Shown in pieces: positions 42,403-52,971 of a stretch of DNA of 64,000 nt (its first letter is position 1; each line of letters starts with the position of its first letter). The notes beneath the pieces are model-generated. The model saw only the letters and a program-made list of their open reading frames with translations. It made no database searches and was not told the origin of the DNA. This stretch comes from an uncultured Oscillospiraceae bacterium (lineage in GTDB: Bacteria; Bacillota; Clostridia; Oscillospirales; Oscillospiraceae). The position numbers and the translations under genes are program-made. The DNA lies in the NCBI GenBank assembly GCA_947624985.1, contig CANQMO010000014.1, forward strand, positions 1 through 64,000, given 5' to 3'.

Positions 42403-42924
42403 ATGGACCGGACGAGCGAGGCGAAAAACCAGCCCGCCAAATACGACTTGGAGGGCGAGCCGACCCTGACGGACGCCATCGGCGCGCTGCTGTGCGATTT
42501 CCCCGGGCTGGACGAGGGAGAGAAGGTTGCCTTTGCCACCCTGCGCGAGACGGGAGGCATGGCCATGTTCCCCGGAGGCGGGCCGGTGGTGGAGGATGAG
42601 CGGCGCAGCGTCACGGGCCGGGTACGGCAGGTATGCCGATACCCCTTTGCGGTGCTATACCGTCGGTCTGGATTCAGCGAGAGTGCACGGGCCTCCGCCA
42701 AGGAGAGGCTGGACGCCCTGGGCCGGTGGCTGGGCGGCCAGCCGGTCTCCATTGACGGCACGGCATACCGCATGGCGGAGTATCCGGCACTGGACGGCGG
42801 TCGAAAGATCCTGGACTTCTCCATCGAGGCGCCGGCTTACCTGTACACGCGGGACGATCACCAGGTGGAGACCTGGGCGGTGGAGATCTCCGCCCGATAT
42901 GAGAACATTTTCCAAAAAAATTGA
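42403..42924 (+). CDS. Tail terminator-like protein
   Basis: A 173-residue protein with LTDAIGALLCDFPGLDEGEK and a C-terminal DFSIEAPAYLYTRDDHQVET, in the slot of the tail terminator (minor capsid 3-like) just before the tail tube gene. Confidence 0.7.
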   Translation: MDRTSEAKNQPAKYDLEGEPTLTDAIGALLCDFPGLDEGEKVAFATLRETGGMAMFPGGGPVVEDERRSVTGRVRQVCRYPFAVLYRRSGFSESARASAKERLDALGRWLGGQPVSIDGTAYRMAEYPALDGGRKILDFSIEAPAYLYTRDDHQVETWAVEISARYENIFQKN

Positions 42925-42937
42925 GGAGGTCATTTCT

Positions 42938-43510
42938 ATGAAACTGGAACGCGAGGCCCTGGGCCACTATCTGGACACCAAGTTCAACAAGAAGGTGAGC
43001 GAGGCGGCCAGCGCCGAGTTTGAGATCATCGGCGACGACATTGAGGAGATGAGCGTGGAGCTCAACGCCGACACCGAGCAGGTCAAAAATATCCTGGGCC
43101 AGACCAAGACCCGGGATAACGGCTATGCTCCCAGCATGGAGGCGGATCCGTTCTATGCGGACCCGGACAAGAAGCTTTATCCCAAGCTGCGGGATATCGC
43201 CATGAACCGGCTCAAGGGGGACCCCTGCAAGACCCTTATGCTGGAGGTGCTGGTGGAGGACACCGAGGCCGAGAACCACAAAGCCTGGCTGCGGGAGGTC
43301 ATCGTCAAGCCCCAGAGCTACGGCGGCGACACGGCAGGATTCAACATTCCCTTTTCGGTCAGCGAGGACGGCGAGAGCGTAGAGGGCTATGTTTCCGCCG
43401 AATCCATGATGACCGGTAACCCCACCTTTACCGTGGGGGCTCTGCCGATCCTGACGAAGGGCAAGGTACCGGTGACCACGGCGGGCAATACTGCCGGGTC
43501 CGGAAAGTGA
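42938..43510 (+). CDS. Major tail tube protein
   Basis: A 190-residue tail tube subunit (MKLEREALGHYLDTKFNKKV, KPQSYGGDTAGFNIPFSVSE and NPTFTVGALPILTKGKVP). AGGAGGTCATTTCT precedes the ATG. The gene is followed by a strong terminator hairpin, a common way to make more tube protein than the genes beyond. Confidence 0.85.
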   Translation: MKLEREALGHYLDTKFNKKVSEAASAEFEIIGDDIEEMSVELNADTEQVKNILGQTKTRDNGYAPSMEADPFYADPDKKLYPKLRDIAMNRLKGDPCKTLMLEVLVEDTEAENHKAWLREVIVKPQSYGGDTAGFNIPFSVSEDGESVEGYVSAESMMTGNPTFTVGALPILTKGKVPVTTAGNTAGSGK

Positions 43511-43547
43511 CAGAACAGCCCGGGTCACCCGGGCTGTTCTGATTTTA
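43511..43547 (+). terminator. Terminator after the tail tube gene
   Basis: A perfect 14-bp stem (43511-43524 with 43528-43541) with a 3-nt loop and ATTTTA. It lies inside the late operon and probably attenuates transcription of chaperone and tape-measure genes. Confidence 0.85.
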
Positions 43548-43571
43548 TGCGTTTTGGGAGGGAAAAGAAAT

Positions 43572-44021
43572 ATGGCTGACGTGATGAAGCTGCGGGTGGA
43601 GACCGGCGCGGTCACCGTGGAGGTAGAGGACGAGCGGGGCGTGGTGCTGGGGACATTCGACTTCAACCCCACCGATTCCAACATACTGAGCCGCTACGGC
43701 AAGGTGGTTGATTTCTTCAACGCCGTCTCCTTTGACACGGAGGCGGACGATGAGCAGCAGATCGCCCAGATGGACAAGCTGAACGGCGACATCAAGGAGC
43801 AGTTCGATTATCTGCTGGGCTATGAGGTCTCCGAGGGCCTCTTTGGCCGGTGCGGTCCTTTGACCGTCACCAAAAACGGCGACTTCTTCTTCGAGCAGGT
43901 GCTGGACAATGTGGGCAAGATCATCGAGCAGACCACCAAAAAGCGCCTGGACAAGAAGCTGGCCAGGATCAAAAAGGCCGTGGACGGAGCGCCCGGGAAA
44001 AGGGCCAGACAAAGAAAATGA
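43572..44021 (+). CDS. Tail assembly chaperone (gpG-like)
   Basis: A 149-residue acidic protein (VMKLRVETGAVTVEVEDERG) with a basic C-terminal tail, between tail tube and tape measure. GGGAGGGAAAAG precedes ATG 43572. Its stop overlaps the next start; no convincing slippery heptamer is seen, so coupling rather than a frameshift fusion is likely. Confidence 0.75.
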   Translation: MADVMKLRVETGAVTVEVEDERGVVLGTFDFNPTDSNILSRYGKVVDFFNAVSFDTEADDEQQIAQMDKLNGDIKEQFDYLLGYEVSEGLFGRCGPLTVTKNGDFFFEQVLDNVGKIIEQTTKKRLDKKLARIKKAVDGAPGKRARQRK

Positions 44022-44590
44022 CCCCGTGGGAATTGCCCACGTCGCTGGAGATCGGCGGCGTGGGTTATGCCATAAACACGGATTTTCGGACCGTGCTTTA
44101 TGTGCTGGACGTTTTTGCAGATCCGGATTATGAGGATGATGAGCGGCCCGCCATATGCTTACAGGTGATGTATCCGGATTGGGAGACCATCCCCCAGGAG
44201 CGCCGAAAGGAGGCGCTGGAGCGGGTGGTGGATTTTATCGACATGGATATGCCGGAGGGCACAGAGGGCAACCACGGGCGGCGTCCCAGGCTGGTAGACT
44301 GGCGGCAGGACGCGCCAATGATCGTCCCGGCGGTGAACAAGGTGCTGGGCGCGGAGGTGCGGGCTATGGAGTACCTGCACTGGTGGACGTTCCTGGGCGC
44401 CTACATGGAAGTGGGCGACAGCCTCTTTTCGTCGGTCTTGGGGATCAGGCAGAAAAAGAGAAAGGGAAAACCGCTCGAGAAGTATGAGCAGGAGTTTTAC
44501 AGGGAGAACAGAGCCCTGATCGACATAAAAAAACGGGACAGCGCGGCGGAGACCGAAAGGAGAGCGGCGCTGAAAAAACTGTTCGTGTGA
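44018..44590 (+). CDS. Gp15-like tail assembly protein
   Basis: A 190-residue protein of the bacteriophage Gp15 type ([68 protein letters not shown]). It is the second chaperone gene before the tape measure. ATGA overlap with the previous gene. Confidence 0.82.
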   Translation: MTPWELPTSLEIGGVGYAINTDFRTVLYVLDVFADPDYEDDERPAICLQVMYPDWETIPQERRKEALERVVDFIDMDMPEGTEGNHGRRPRLVDWRQDAPMIVPAVNKVLGAEVRAMEYLHWWTFLGAYMEVGDSLFSSVLGIRQKKRKGKPLEKYEQEFYRENRALIDIKKRDSAAETERRAALKKLFV

Positions 44591-44600
44591 GGTGAGGGAT

Positions 44601-47600
44601 ATGGCAGCCACTGACGGCTCCGTGATCATCAAAGTAAGATTCGATGTGGACGACGTCAATGCGGGCGTCGGCGACATTGAAGCGGGGTGCAAGCGTGCGG
44701 CCTCCGCCACGGAGAAAGCGGGTAAGTCCATGGCCCGGGCGCTGTCGGGCGGCAAATATGACCGGGGCGCAATGGCGTTCATGGACAGCTTTGAAAAACA
44801 GCTGGAGGAGACGGCCACCAAGACAAAAAAGGTGATGAAGAGTGCCGCCGGTATCCATGTGGCAGACGACGGAAGTGCGGACAACCTGCAGCAGCAAATC
44901 GAATCCGTAAAGATAGCACTGCGGGAGATGGAGGCGGCAGGGCTCGGAGCGGGAGATACAAAGTGGGACGAGGCATACCAGACGCTCTGCCAATTGGAGG
45001 CCGAACTGAAGCGGTATAAAAATGAACTGAAAACAGCAGCGCTGGCGGAACAGGAGACTGCAGCGGCGACGGGTCAAGTGTCGGCCTGGTCACGGTTCAA
45101 GTCCATGCTGACCGACGTGGCCGCGAGGCTCCGGGAGACTGCGGCAGCGAGTATGACCGCGAAAAACAGCACAAAAGGGCTAAATAACAGCCTGGCACGT
45201 CATGCAAAGACCATGCTGAAGTACGGATTGGGGATCAGATCAGTTTTTGTGCTGACAAACAGGTTGCGCGGTGCGCTTACAGACGGATTCGCCCAGCTGG
45301 CGGAGCAGGATAGCGAGACCAAGGCCACGCTGGACGGGCTGAAAGCCAGCCTGAACAGCGTGAAAATGAGCCTGGCCACGGCGTTTAAGCCGGTTTTGAC
45401 GGCGGCGGCGCCGTATCTCAGTAAGCTGTGCAGCATGCTGGTGACGGCGATGAACTATGTGGCCATGTTTTTCTCCGTGCTGGGTGGCAAAAAGAGCTAT
45501 CTAGGCGTGGCCACCGGCACGACGGGGACGGCGCCGATAGCTGGGCCCGGGGTGCGTGTGGCCACCATCGGCCAGGACGGACAGGCGACGGGAGACAACG
45601 CCACGGAGGGCCCGAGCGCCGCCGCCAGCTTTGCCAGCCGCGCGGGAGCGGCCTATGCGACGATAGCAAGAACGGCGGCGGCAACGTCTGGCACCGGTCG
45701 CGCGGGCGGTCTGTCCGCCGCGGGATACGCCGATATGGGCGCGGCCATGGACGCCGCGGCTGAAAGCGCGGAGCGGTTCGAGCGGACGGCTACGGCCAGC
45801 TATGCGGCGGTGGGAAGGACCATTGCCGCCGTCACGGACAAGGCGGCTGGTACGGCGGAGGCCATAGCGCACACGGGCGACGAGGCCGATGAAACGGCGA
45901 ACAAGGTCCGCGCCATAGGCAAAGCGGGCAAGGACGCGGAGCGCAATCTCTCCGGGCTGGACGAGATGAACATATGGCAGTCGGCGGAGGAGACAGACGC
46001 TTCCGGCGGCGCAGGTGGTAGTGGAGGGGGTCTGGACGTGGGCGGCGGCCCGACGTTGCAGGAGATCCCCATCGACGATTCGGTTGCGGAGCGGCTGAAA
46101 CATATTGCGGGGCTGGTGGCCGCCATCGGCGCGGGTCTGCTGGCCTGGAAGATATCCAGAGCGCTGGGCGCGGATCTTAAAACTGCGGCGGCGCTGGCGC
46201 TGGGCGTGGCCGGGGCGGTGGAGATGATAAAAGGCGGTTTTGACGCATGGACCAACGGCGTTGACTGGGGAAATTTTTTTGAAATGCTCGGGGGTACCGG
46301 TCTCCTTGCCGGCGGTCTTGCAATTAAATTCGGGAAAATCGGAGCGGCGATTGGACTTCTCGTCGGAGGCATAGAACTGCTGATCACGGGTTTCAAAGAC
46401 TGGTGGACTACAGGAGACCTTACAAATAAGAGCCTTGCGGCAATTGAAGCGGGGCTTCTGGGGGTCGGGGTAGCTATCGGCCTGCTGACGGGTACATGGA
46501 TACCGCTGGTCATCGCGGCAATCGCCGGCGGAATACTGGCCATCGCAAAGTTTACAGGGCACGCGGATGAGATGATCGAAGGGATCAAGCTGGCGGTACG
46601 AGGGCTCGTCGACTTCTTTACCGGCATAGCGACTGGAGACCTTGAGGGCACGCTTTTGGGCGTAGAGGAGACCCTGAACGGCCTGCGTGATTTTGTGATG
46701 TCGGTCGTCGCGTCCATACGGGATGTGGGACTGAAATTTTTTGATTGGCTAGATGGCGTTACCGGGGGCCGTTTCAGCGGGATCATTGACAAGGCGAAGA
46801 AAATCTGGGAAGTGGGATTTGAGTTTATCGGAGACGTGGTAACAACCGCCATGGAAACAGTGAAAGGTGTTTTGAGCGGGCTGATCACATTTCTCGCGGG
46901 TATCTTTACCGGGGACCTGCAAAAAGCTGGCGAAGGGATAAAGCAGGTATTTGCAAGTATTTGGGAAGGTATAACGGGCGAGAAGCTTTCAGAGACGAAA
47001 GCGAAAGTGATAAATGTCTTTGAGGGCATACGGAGCACAATATCTGAAAAGATCGAGGCGGCCAAGACGGCGGTACAAAATGCCGTCGAGAAGATCAAGA
47101 GCTTTTTCAACTTCTCGTGGAGCTTGCCGCATATCAAACTGCCGCATTTCTCCATCACCGGCGGGTTCAGCCTGGTCCCGCCCAGCGTGCCTAAGTTTTC
47201 TGTGAACTGGTATGCCAAGGGCGGTGTCGTGGATGGCGCCACGCTGATAGGCGCGGGGGAGGCCGGCAAAGAGGCGATCATCCCTCTGGAGCGGCATACC
47301 GAGTGGATAGACGCCGTGGCGCAGCGGCTGGCGGCGCTGCTGGACGGACGGGAGCGCCTGCGTGGACTGGACGATGTGGCCGAGCGGCTGGGAGCGCTGG
47401 CGGCGTCTATCGACAGGCTGGGGCTGAACATTTCGTCGTACCGGCAGCCGGTCATGGCCACCGGCACGGTGATCCCACCGCGTGCCGTCTACACGGAGCG
47501 GGAGCAGCCGGCGCCGCTGGACGGCGAGAGCTTGCGGCAGCTGCTGGCGGGCCAGACCACCGGGTGGAGCGACCGGGACGTCAACTATACCTTCATCGCA

Positions 47601-47693
47601 AAGCTGAGCGAGCGGGAGATATTCCGGGCCGTCATTTCGCAGGGGAAGCTGGAACAAATGCGCTCCGGCGCAAATCCATTCGATCTGAAATGA
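44601..47693 (+). CDS. Tail tape measure protein (element 1)
   Basis: A 1030-residue protein that sets tail length. The N-terminal third is coiled coil and Ala/Thr-rich; hydrophobic Gly-rich helices (about 510-660, for example [20 protein letters not shown]) follow; the C-terminal part has [20 protein letters not shown], the usual end region of siphophage tape measures. ATG 44601 is chosen with GAGGTGAGG before it; GTG 44592 is too near that site. Confidence 0.93.
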   Translation: MAATDGSVIIKVRFDVDDVNAGVGDIEAGCKRAASATEKAGKSMARALSGGKYDRGAMAFMDSFEKQLEETATKTKKVMKSAAGIHVADDGSADNLQQQIESVKIALREMEAAGLGAGDTKWDEAYQTLCQLEAELKRYKNELKTAALAEQETAAATGQVSAWSRFKSMLTDVAARLRETAAASMTAKNSTKGLNNSLARHAKTMLKYGLGIRSVFVLTNRLRGALTDGFAQLAEQDSETKATLDGLKASLNSVKMSLATAFKPVLTAAAPYLSKLCSMLVTAMNYVAMFFSVLGGKKSYLGVATGTTGTAPIAGPGVRVATIGQDGQATGDNATEGPSAAASFASRAGAAYATIARTAAATSGTGRAGGLSAAGYADMGAAMDAAAESAERFERTATASYAAVGRTIAAVTDKAAGTAEAIAHTGDEADETANKVRAIGKAGKDAERNLSGLDEMNIWQSAEETDASGGAGGSGGGLDVGGGPTLQEIPIDDSVAERLKHIAGLVAAIGAGLLAWKISRALGADLKTAAALALGVAGAVEMIKGGFDAWTNGVDWGNFFEMLGGTGLLAGGLAIKFGKIGAAIGLLVGGIELLITGFKDWWTTGDLTNKSLAAIEAGLLGVGVAIGLLTGTWIPLVIAAIAGGILAIAKFTGHADEMIEGIKLAVRGLVDFFTGIATGDLEGTLLGVEETLNGLRDFVMSVVASIRDVGLKFFDWLDGVTGGRFSGIIDKAKKIWEVGFEFIGDVVTTAMETVKGVLSGLITFLAGIFTGDLQKAGEGIKQVFASIWEGITGEKLSETKAKVINVFEGIRSTISEKIEAAKTAVQNAVEKIKSFFNFSWSLPHIKLPHFSITGGFSLVPPSVPKFSVNWYAKGGVVDGATLIGAGEAGKEAIIPLERHTEWIDAVAQRLAALLDGRERLRGLDDVAERLGALAASIDRLGLNISSYRQPVMATGTVIPPRAVYTEREQPAPLDGESLRQLLAGQTTGWSDRDVNYTFIAKLSEREIFRAVISQGKLEQMRSGANPFDLK

Positions 47694-47717
47694 CAGGTGT
47701 GACAGGAGCGTGGACCT

Positions 47718-48116
47718 ATGCAGCGCATGCAAGATTACATCAAAATGAACGGCAAGGTGATCCATCAGCCTGACACGGGCCTGGGATACAGCTTTGAGAC
47801 CACCTACACGGAGGATTCTACCCGCGTACAGAGCGGGCGGGCCTATACCACGCCCATGTTTACCGTCGAATCGCTGTCCTACTACGCGACATGGATAACG
47901 GCGGCGCGGATGAGTGAGATCTTGCAGATCATCGAGCCGGGCCATCCCTTCAAGCTGCACTATTTCTCGCCTTACTACGGCTGCTGGAGGGATGATGAGT
48001 TTTATGTCGGCAAGGGCACGCTGTCCATCGGCTACCTCAATGCCGATGACGAGGTTTTTGACAAGCTGAGTTTTAACCTGATTGGGGTGAATCCGGTTGA
48101 TCCAAGTAAGCGATGA
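47718..48116 (+). CDS. Distal tail-like protein
   Basis: A 132-residue protein (QDYIKMNGKVIHQPDTGLGY) in the place of the distal tail/baseplate hub adaptor, between tape measure and tail-associated endopeptidase. GACAGGAGCG precedes the ATG. Overlaps the next gene by 20 nt. Confidence 0.7.
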   Translation: MQRMQDYIKMNGKVIHQPDTGLGYSFETTYTEDSTRVQSGRAYTTPMFTVESLSYYATWITAARMSEILQIIEPGHPFKLHYFSPYYGCWRDDEFYVGKGTLSIGYLNADDEVFDKLSFNLIGVNPVDPSKR

Positions 48117-50670
48117 ATTTAAGCGGCTGATGAAGACCCGCACGGACTTCAAGGCCCACGCCGAGGTAACGCTGGCTAATGGCGAAAAGCTGGCCCTCGG
48201 CGACGATGAGCTTTTGATGAGCGGTCACACGCTTACGGACGGCGCGGGGGCCTCCGGACTGCCTCTGGGCGCCGCTGTCTGCCGCACGGTGCAAATTAAG
48301 ATAAACAACCGGGATGGCCGCATGGACGGCTATGACTTCTTCGGCGCCCGTATTCGGTTCTGGCTCACCTACCGGCTGTCAGAGACGGTGGAGCGTGTCG
48401 AGCTTGGCATGTTCACGGTGACAGAACCGGAAAGCTGGGGCGAGACGGTCACCATCACTGCCGGGGACGACATGACCCGGGCGGACAGGACATTCGCGCC
48501 AGGCCGGGATACGGACCTGACGCTGGGGGAGCTCTTCCGGGCGGTCTGCGATCAGTGCGGGATAAGCTACACAACGGCGGTGTTTCGCAATTCGGACCTC
48601 CGGGTCACAGTGCCGGCAGATGAGTACACATGCCGCCAGCTGCTGGGATACATCGCCATGCTGGCCGGCGGGAATGCACGGATAGACCGCCTGGGGCACA
48701 TCGAGATACTGAGCTATGACAAGGCCGGAGAGCCCGATCACGATCTGACGGACTGGAGCAGCCTCACCACGGACACGGACGATATCTATGTGACCGGACT
48801 GGAGGCGGAGACAGAGAGCGGGACGGTCCTGGAGGGGACTGAGGGGTATGTCCTGCAAGTGGACAACCCGTTGATGGAGGGGCGCGAGGCCGAGGCGCTG
48901 GCCCGGATGGGTGACGTGCTGCTGGGAATGACGCTCCGCAAATTCGATGGGTCCCATGTGGGGTATCCGCTGGCGGAGTGCATGGATACGGTGCGGTTGA
49001 CAGACCGGCGCGGCAGAAAGTACACGTCCGTCATTACGGACGTGACATATACATTCGGGGCGCTCACGGAGATCTCCAACAGCGCGGAGGGCGTTGTGCG
49101 AAACGGGAGCCGGTATGTGTCCGGGGAGACCCGGGCGAAGATCGCCGCCCGGAAGCTGGTGGAGCAGGAGCGGACCAGACGCGAACAGGCCGTGAAGGAT
49201 CTGAAAGACACGCTGGACCGCTCATCCGGCATGTACACGACTGAGGTAAAACTGCCGGACGGGTCGAAGATATCATATGTCCACGACAAACCGACGCTGG
49301 CGGAATCCGGGATCGTGACGAAATACACGGTGGAGGCTGTGGGCTTTTCGACCGACGGGGGCAAAACATACCCATACGGCGTGACGGTCAACGGAAAGGT
49401 GATCATGGGGATCATCCAGGCGGAGGGGGTCAACGCCGACTGGATCAACACCGGAACGCTGAACGCCTCTCGCCTGGGCGCCGGGACTATAACGGCGGAC
49501 AAGCTGAGCATTAAAGACCTTTCGGCGCTGAGCGCGACGATCGGAGGATGGACCATCGCCGGCAGCGCCATCTACAACGGTTTGCCGTATACGGGGCAGA
49601 AAAGCTCCAATGCTACTGGGATAGGCGACTATGGCGGCGGATGGGCTTTTTGGGCAGGAGACGGCCGGTTTTGGGTAAAACAATCCGGTGAGTTTTTCGC
49701 TGAGAGTGGGACCGTGGCCGGATGGAGGCTTGGGACCGGCTGGCTGACAGGCACGGACCCGGCGTCTGGTCGGATCACGGCCATGCAAAGCCCGTCCGCA
49801 AACGTTAAATGGGTCTTTGCCGCCGGCGGAACAGATCCCAACGACTACAGCGCCTTTCCGTTTCGTGTGGACAAGGAGGGCAACCTCTACGCGGCCAGCG
49901 CAAGTATAAGCGGGACCATAAGCGCCGGTGGTACATACTGGGGCGGGCTATCCAGCGCGACGGGGTCCGTATCAAGCCTGAGCGGGTCGCTGTCCGGCGC
50001 GAATTTGCTGTCATGCGGGACCTATGGCACGTCGTTTACCGTTGCGGGCGGTGGATCGATCACGAATTATTCCGGAGGCACCACATATGGTAGCAGCGGT
50101 TTAGCAGTTATCAGGTCAGGGAATGCACTGCATGTTTTCAACGGAAGTCATTTGGGGGTGCCTGGAGCGCTTAGTTGTGACGGGGATTTCTCGTGCAACG
50201 GGGTTAAACACCGTGCGATCAGCACAGTGCATTATGGCAGGAGAGCCCTATCCGCGTACGAGACGCCTCTGCCAACGTTTGCCGACTATGGCATGGCCGA
50301 ACTGGACGAAAACGGCGCGTGCTACATCACAATTGATCCCATATTTGCCGAAACGGTAGACGAAGCGTATCTGCCGACGGTGTTTTTGACCAAATACGGT
50401 CAGGGAGATATCTGGGTGGAGACCGTCGAGCACGATACCGTCACGGTCAGAGGGACAGCGGGACTGCGGTTCTCCTGGGAGACACGTTTTTTCCAGACTA
50501 ACGCAGACGTGGAGCGCCTATCTGTTTTGGGCTACGACTATAGGGACGAAAGCATGGAGCAGGATTTCGAGGGCGACGCCGCTGTCGCATATGAGCATAG
50601 CGCGGAGAATGTGGATTACGCCCATGCGGGGTATGAATACTTCACAGATTTTGAAAGGAGCCAAAAATGA
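48097..50670 (+). CDS. Tail-associated hub/receptor-binding protein
   Basis: An 857-residue protein. The N-terminal 350 residues resemble the phage tail hub (SDEFKRLMKTRTDFKAHAEV, TVTITAGDDMTRADRTF), then a trimeric helical/beta region (NADWINTGTLNASRLGAGTI, a repeat typical of tail fibres) and Ser/Gly-rich strands with a beta-rich C-terminal head. Starts at TTG 48097 (GGGGTGAAT before it). It probably carries host-recognition surfaces; no clear peptidase catalytic motif was identified. Confidence 0.82.
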   Translation: MIQVSDEFKRLMKTRTDFKAHAEVTLANGEKLALGDDELLMSGHTLTDGAGASGLPLGAAVCRTVQIKINNRDGRMDGYDFFGARIRFWLTYRLSETVERVELGMFTVTEPESWGETVTITAGDDMTRADRTFAPGRDTDLTLGELFRAVCDQCGISYTTAVFRNSDLRVTVPADEYTCRQLLGYIAMLAGGNARIDRLGHIEILSYDKAGEPDHDLTDWSSLTTDTDDIYVTGLEAETESGTVLEGTEGYVLQVDNPLMEGREAEALARMGDVLLGMTLRKFDGSHVGYPLAECMDTVRLTDRRGRKYTSVITDVTYTFGALTEISNSAEGVVRNGSRYVSGETRAKIAARKLVEQERTRREQAVKDLKDTLDRSSGMYTTEVKLPDGSKISYVHDKPTLAESGIVTKYTVEAVGFSTDGGKTYPYGVTVNGKVIMGIIQAEGVNADWINTGTLNASRLGAGTITADKLSIKDLSALSATIGGWTIAGSAIYNGLPYTGQKSSNATGIGDYGGGWAFWAGDGRFWVKQSGEFFAESGTVAGWRLGTGWLTGTDPASGRITAMQSPSANVKWVFAAGGTDPNDYSAFPFRVDKEGNLYAASASISGTISAGGTYWGGLSSATGSVSSLSGSLSGANLLSCGTYGTSFTVAGGGSITNYSGGTTYGSSGLAVIRSGNALHVFNGSHLGVPGALSCDGDFSCNGVKHRAISTVHYGRRALSAYETPLPTFADYGMAELDENGACYITIDPIFAETVDEAYLPTVFLTKYGQGDIWVETVEHDTVTVRGTAGLRFSWETRFFQTNADVERLSVLGYDYRDESMEQDFEGDAAVAYEHSAENVDYAHAGYEYFTDFERSQK

Positions 50671-50939
50671 GGAGGGAAAAACTGACTAGCGCCACGCTGC
50701 ACAACACACAACAGGGGCCGTACATATCATATACCTATTCGGTCGAGGATACATCGACCGGAGAGACGCTGCAATCAAATATACGAGACGGGCTTCGTCT
50801 GATCGACGGTATTGCGGATATGGATGAGGCGAAAAAACACTTTGACGCCATTTTTGATTTTATCAAAGCAAAGCGGAGAGAAAAGAGAGCGGCTGAGCTT
50901 GAGGCGCTCAAAGATATGATGGGGGAGGTCGAACAGTGA
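50667..50939 (+). CDS. Small baseplate-region protein, unknown
   Basis: A 90-residue protein: beta-rich start (GPYISYTYSVEDTSTGETLQ) and a C-terminal helix. Starts by ATGA overlap with the hub gene. Unknown role in the baseplate cluster. Confidence 0.65.
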   Translation: MRREKLTSATLHNTQQGPYISYTYSVEDTSTGETLQSNIRDGLRLIDGIADMDEAKKHFDAIFDFIKAKRREKRAAELEALKDMMGEVEQ

Positions 50940-51130
50940 ACAAGATCCAAGAAGAAATAGATCAGGCTTTTGGCCTGATCAGCAATATCGCGGTGTCCGG
51001 CCCCGCCGTTGACGTGATGTTCTCGGCAAAACAGCACTTGCGGCAGGCGTCAGATCTGGTGAGTGCTTTGAACGAGAAAAAGGACAGCGCTGGGCCGGGG
51101 AAAACCGGCGAGGGAGGCCCGACGAAATGA
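50936..51130 (+). CDS. Small helical baseplate-region protein
   Basis: A 64-residue helical protein (MNKIQEEIDQAFGLISNIAV) starting at GTG 50936, overlapping the previous stop. Unknown function. Confidence 0.6.
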   Translation: MNKIQEEIDQAFGLISNIAVSGPAVDVMFSAKQHLRQASDLVSALNEKKDSAGPGKTGEGGPTK

Positions 51131-51164
51131 CTGGGCGGGTCCGGCAGGTAGGGGGTGAGAGCGA

Positions 51165-52499
51165 ATGGCTATAGCACGGCAAAAAATTACACTGGACGTC
51201 TACAAAGAAGAATACTACAAGTACGTCAACGCAAAGCAGGATGATAATATCAGCCGGCTGCTCATAATAACGCTCACCGCGAACGATGAACGCCTAAAGC
51301 TTGACAGCGATCAGGAGCAGGCGTATTTCCGGGCGGTCAAACCGGATGGATATGACATCATAAACCCGGCCACTATCAACAAGGACGGGGATATCGAGGT
51401 GGCGCTGACAGATCAGGTGCTGGCTTGCCCGGGTAAAGTGGAGGCCGACGTTGCTGTATCAGACGGGGAAAATGTCTTGGCGTCTGCCACGTTTTTTATC
51501 CAGGTCGAGCCGATCCCCAGGAGCGGGAAAAGCATTGTCAGTACCAATGAGTTTCTCGTTTTGGTCGAGGCCACGGAGCGGGCGGAGGCGGCGGCGCGGG
51601 CAGCAAATAAGGCCAAGGAGGACGCGGACGCCGCGGAGACGCTCCGGCAGCAGGCCGAGGACCTCCGGCAGCAGGCCGAAGAAACCCGCGAACAGATGGC
51701 CAATGAAATAGCGGAGGCGGAGAACAGCCGGGAAAGTGCCGAAACGGCCCGGGCCGACGCGGAACGTCTGCGGACTGAGGCGGAGGATCACCGCGCCACA
51801 GCCGAAGTAGCCCGCCAGCAGGCCGAGGACGAGAGAGCCGAGACGTTTGCCGCGGCGGTCGAATCCGTCAACAACGCAGTTTCTGACGCCGCAGAGGCGA
51901 CCCAAAAAGCCGAGGAAGCGGCGGGGGAAGCTGACGCCTCAGCCGGGCGAGCAAATGCGGCGAGCGAAGCTGCTGAGGGGGCAGCCCAAAAGGCGCTCGC
52001 CGCGGCCGAATTGCCGTACCATCCGCCGCAGGTAATGGACGGCGAACACTACTGGTCATTTTGGGACGCGGCCCGTGGCGAGTATGTGCAGAGCGATTTG
52101 CCCGCAGGTGTGTGGATCACCGGCGTTCGGGCGGTCACCGGCGAGCCGGGGACTGAGGCGTCCGTGGTCAACGAGGGCACGGCCATGGAGCAACAGCTGG
52201 TGTTTACCATCCCCCGGGGTCAGGACGCCGACATCAAGACCTGGGCCGTGTCGGTACCGGCGGAAGGGTGGACGCCGGGCGAGGACACCTATGGCACCAT
52301 CACAGGCCGGTTTTGTGCCCAGGTGCCGCTGGACGGCCTCAGCGAGGACCCAAAGGACCTGCGTATCGAGTACGCCGGCGGGGACATGACGGCGTACTGC
52401 ACCATGGATTACTGGCGGTCCGCCGCCGGCGAGCTGACGCTTTGGGCGGTCACGGCGCCGGGCGCAGACTTTGAGATCAAGATCGTGGAGGTGATGTGA
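51165..52499 (+). CDS. Baseplate upper protein-like tail fibre (BppU N-terminus)
   Basis: A 444-residue protein. The N-terminal 120 residues match the BppU attachment domain pattern (NAKQDDNISRLLIITLTAND, VLASATFFIQVEPIPRSGKS). About 130-280 is a long Ala/Glu/Arg coiled-coil shaft with heptad-like repeats (LRQQAEDLRQQAEETREQMA). The C-terminal 160 residues (WITGVRAVTGEPGTEASVVN and after) form a beta-rich tip. It is likely a trimeric fibre. Confidence 0.85.
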   Translation: MAIARQKITLDVYKEEYYKYVNAKQDDNISRLLIITLTANDERLKLDSDQEQAYFRAVKPDGYDIINPATINKDGDIEVALTDQVLACPGKVEADVAVSDGENVLASATFFIQVEPIPRSGKSIVSTNEFLVLVEATERAEAAARAANKAKEDADAAETLRQQAEDLRQQAEETREQMANEIAEAENSRESAETARADAERLRTEAEDHRATAEVARQQAEDERAETFAAAVESVNNAVSDAAEATQKAEEAAGEADASAGRANAASEAAEGAAQKALAAAELPYHPPQVMDGEHYWSFWDAARGEYVQSDLPAGVWITGVRAVTGEPGTEASVVNEGTAMEQQLVFTIPRGQDADIKTWAVSVPAEGWTPGEDTYGTITGRFCAQVPLDGLSEDPKDLRIEYAGGDMTAYCTMDYWRSAAGELTLWAVTAPGADFEIKIVEVM

Positions 52500-52500
52500 T

Positions 52501-52947
52501 ATGGGCTCTGGATTGCTCAAGCGGCCCCGGACACCGGCGGACCTGGCTGCTATCTATTTGGCCGCCCACCCCGTCGGATCGCTCTATGTGTCCTTTGACA
52601 AGACCAGCCCCGCCGAACTGTACGGCGGGGCGTGGGAGCAGATCAAGGACCGGTTTTTGCTGGCGGCGGGCGACGCCTACAACGCCGACAGCACCGGCGG
52701 CGCGGCCAGCGTCACCAGCGGCGGTACGGCGATAAGTGTAGCGCAAATGCCTGCGCATAGTCATGGGGTAGATGGTATCCAATGGCCAGGCCCAGGGGAC
52801 CAGCCCGGCTGGACCGGCTGGGGAGAAGGCCCAAATGTCCGCACGACAACTACCTCAAAAATTACCGGTGGCGGACAGCCTCACACCCACACGGTGGCCA
52901 CCATGCCGCCGTACATCGTCGCCTACGTCTGGCGGCGGGTGGGCTAA
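52501..52947 (+). CDS. Tail fibre tip/collar-like protein A
   Basis: A 148-residue protein with the pattern AHPVGSLYVSFDKTSPAELY then GGAWEQIKDRFLLAAGDAY, MPAHSHGVDG and PHTHTVATMPPYIVAYVWRR, as in receptor-tip proteins with repeated metal-coordinating His (HSH/HTH). A related gene lies at 53493-53966. Confidence 0.78.
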   Translation: MGSGLLKRPRTPADLAAIYLAAHPVGSLYVSFDKTSPAELYGGAWEQIKDRFLLAAGDAYNADSTGGAASVTSGGTAISVAQMPAHSHGVDGIQWPGPGDQPGWTGWGEGPNVRTTTTSKITGGGQPHTHTVATMPPYIVAYVWRRVG

Positions 52948-52971
52948 AACAAAAAAAGAAGGGAGCAAGTC

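Noticed and set aside
43990..44025. Programmed -1 frameshift joining the two tail chaperones as in lambda G/GT
   Set aside because: The overlap is ATGA with no X-XXY-YYZ slippery heptamer in frame and each gene has its own start; ordinary coupling is simpler.
45800..47467. A 555-codon minus-strand frame opposite the tape measure
   Set aside because: Mirror of Ala/Gly-rich tape-measure codons, no ribosome site, against the late operon.
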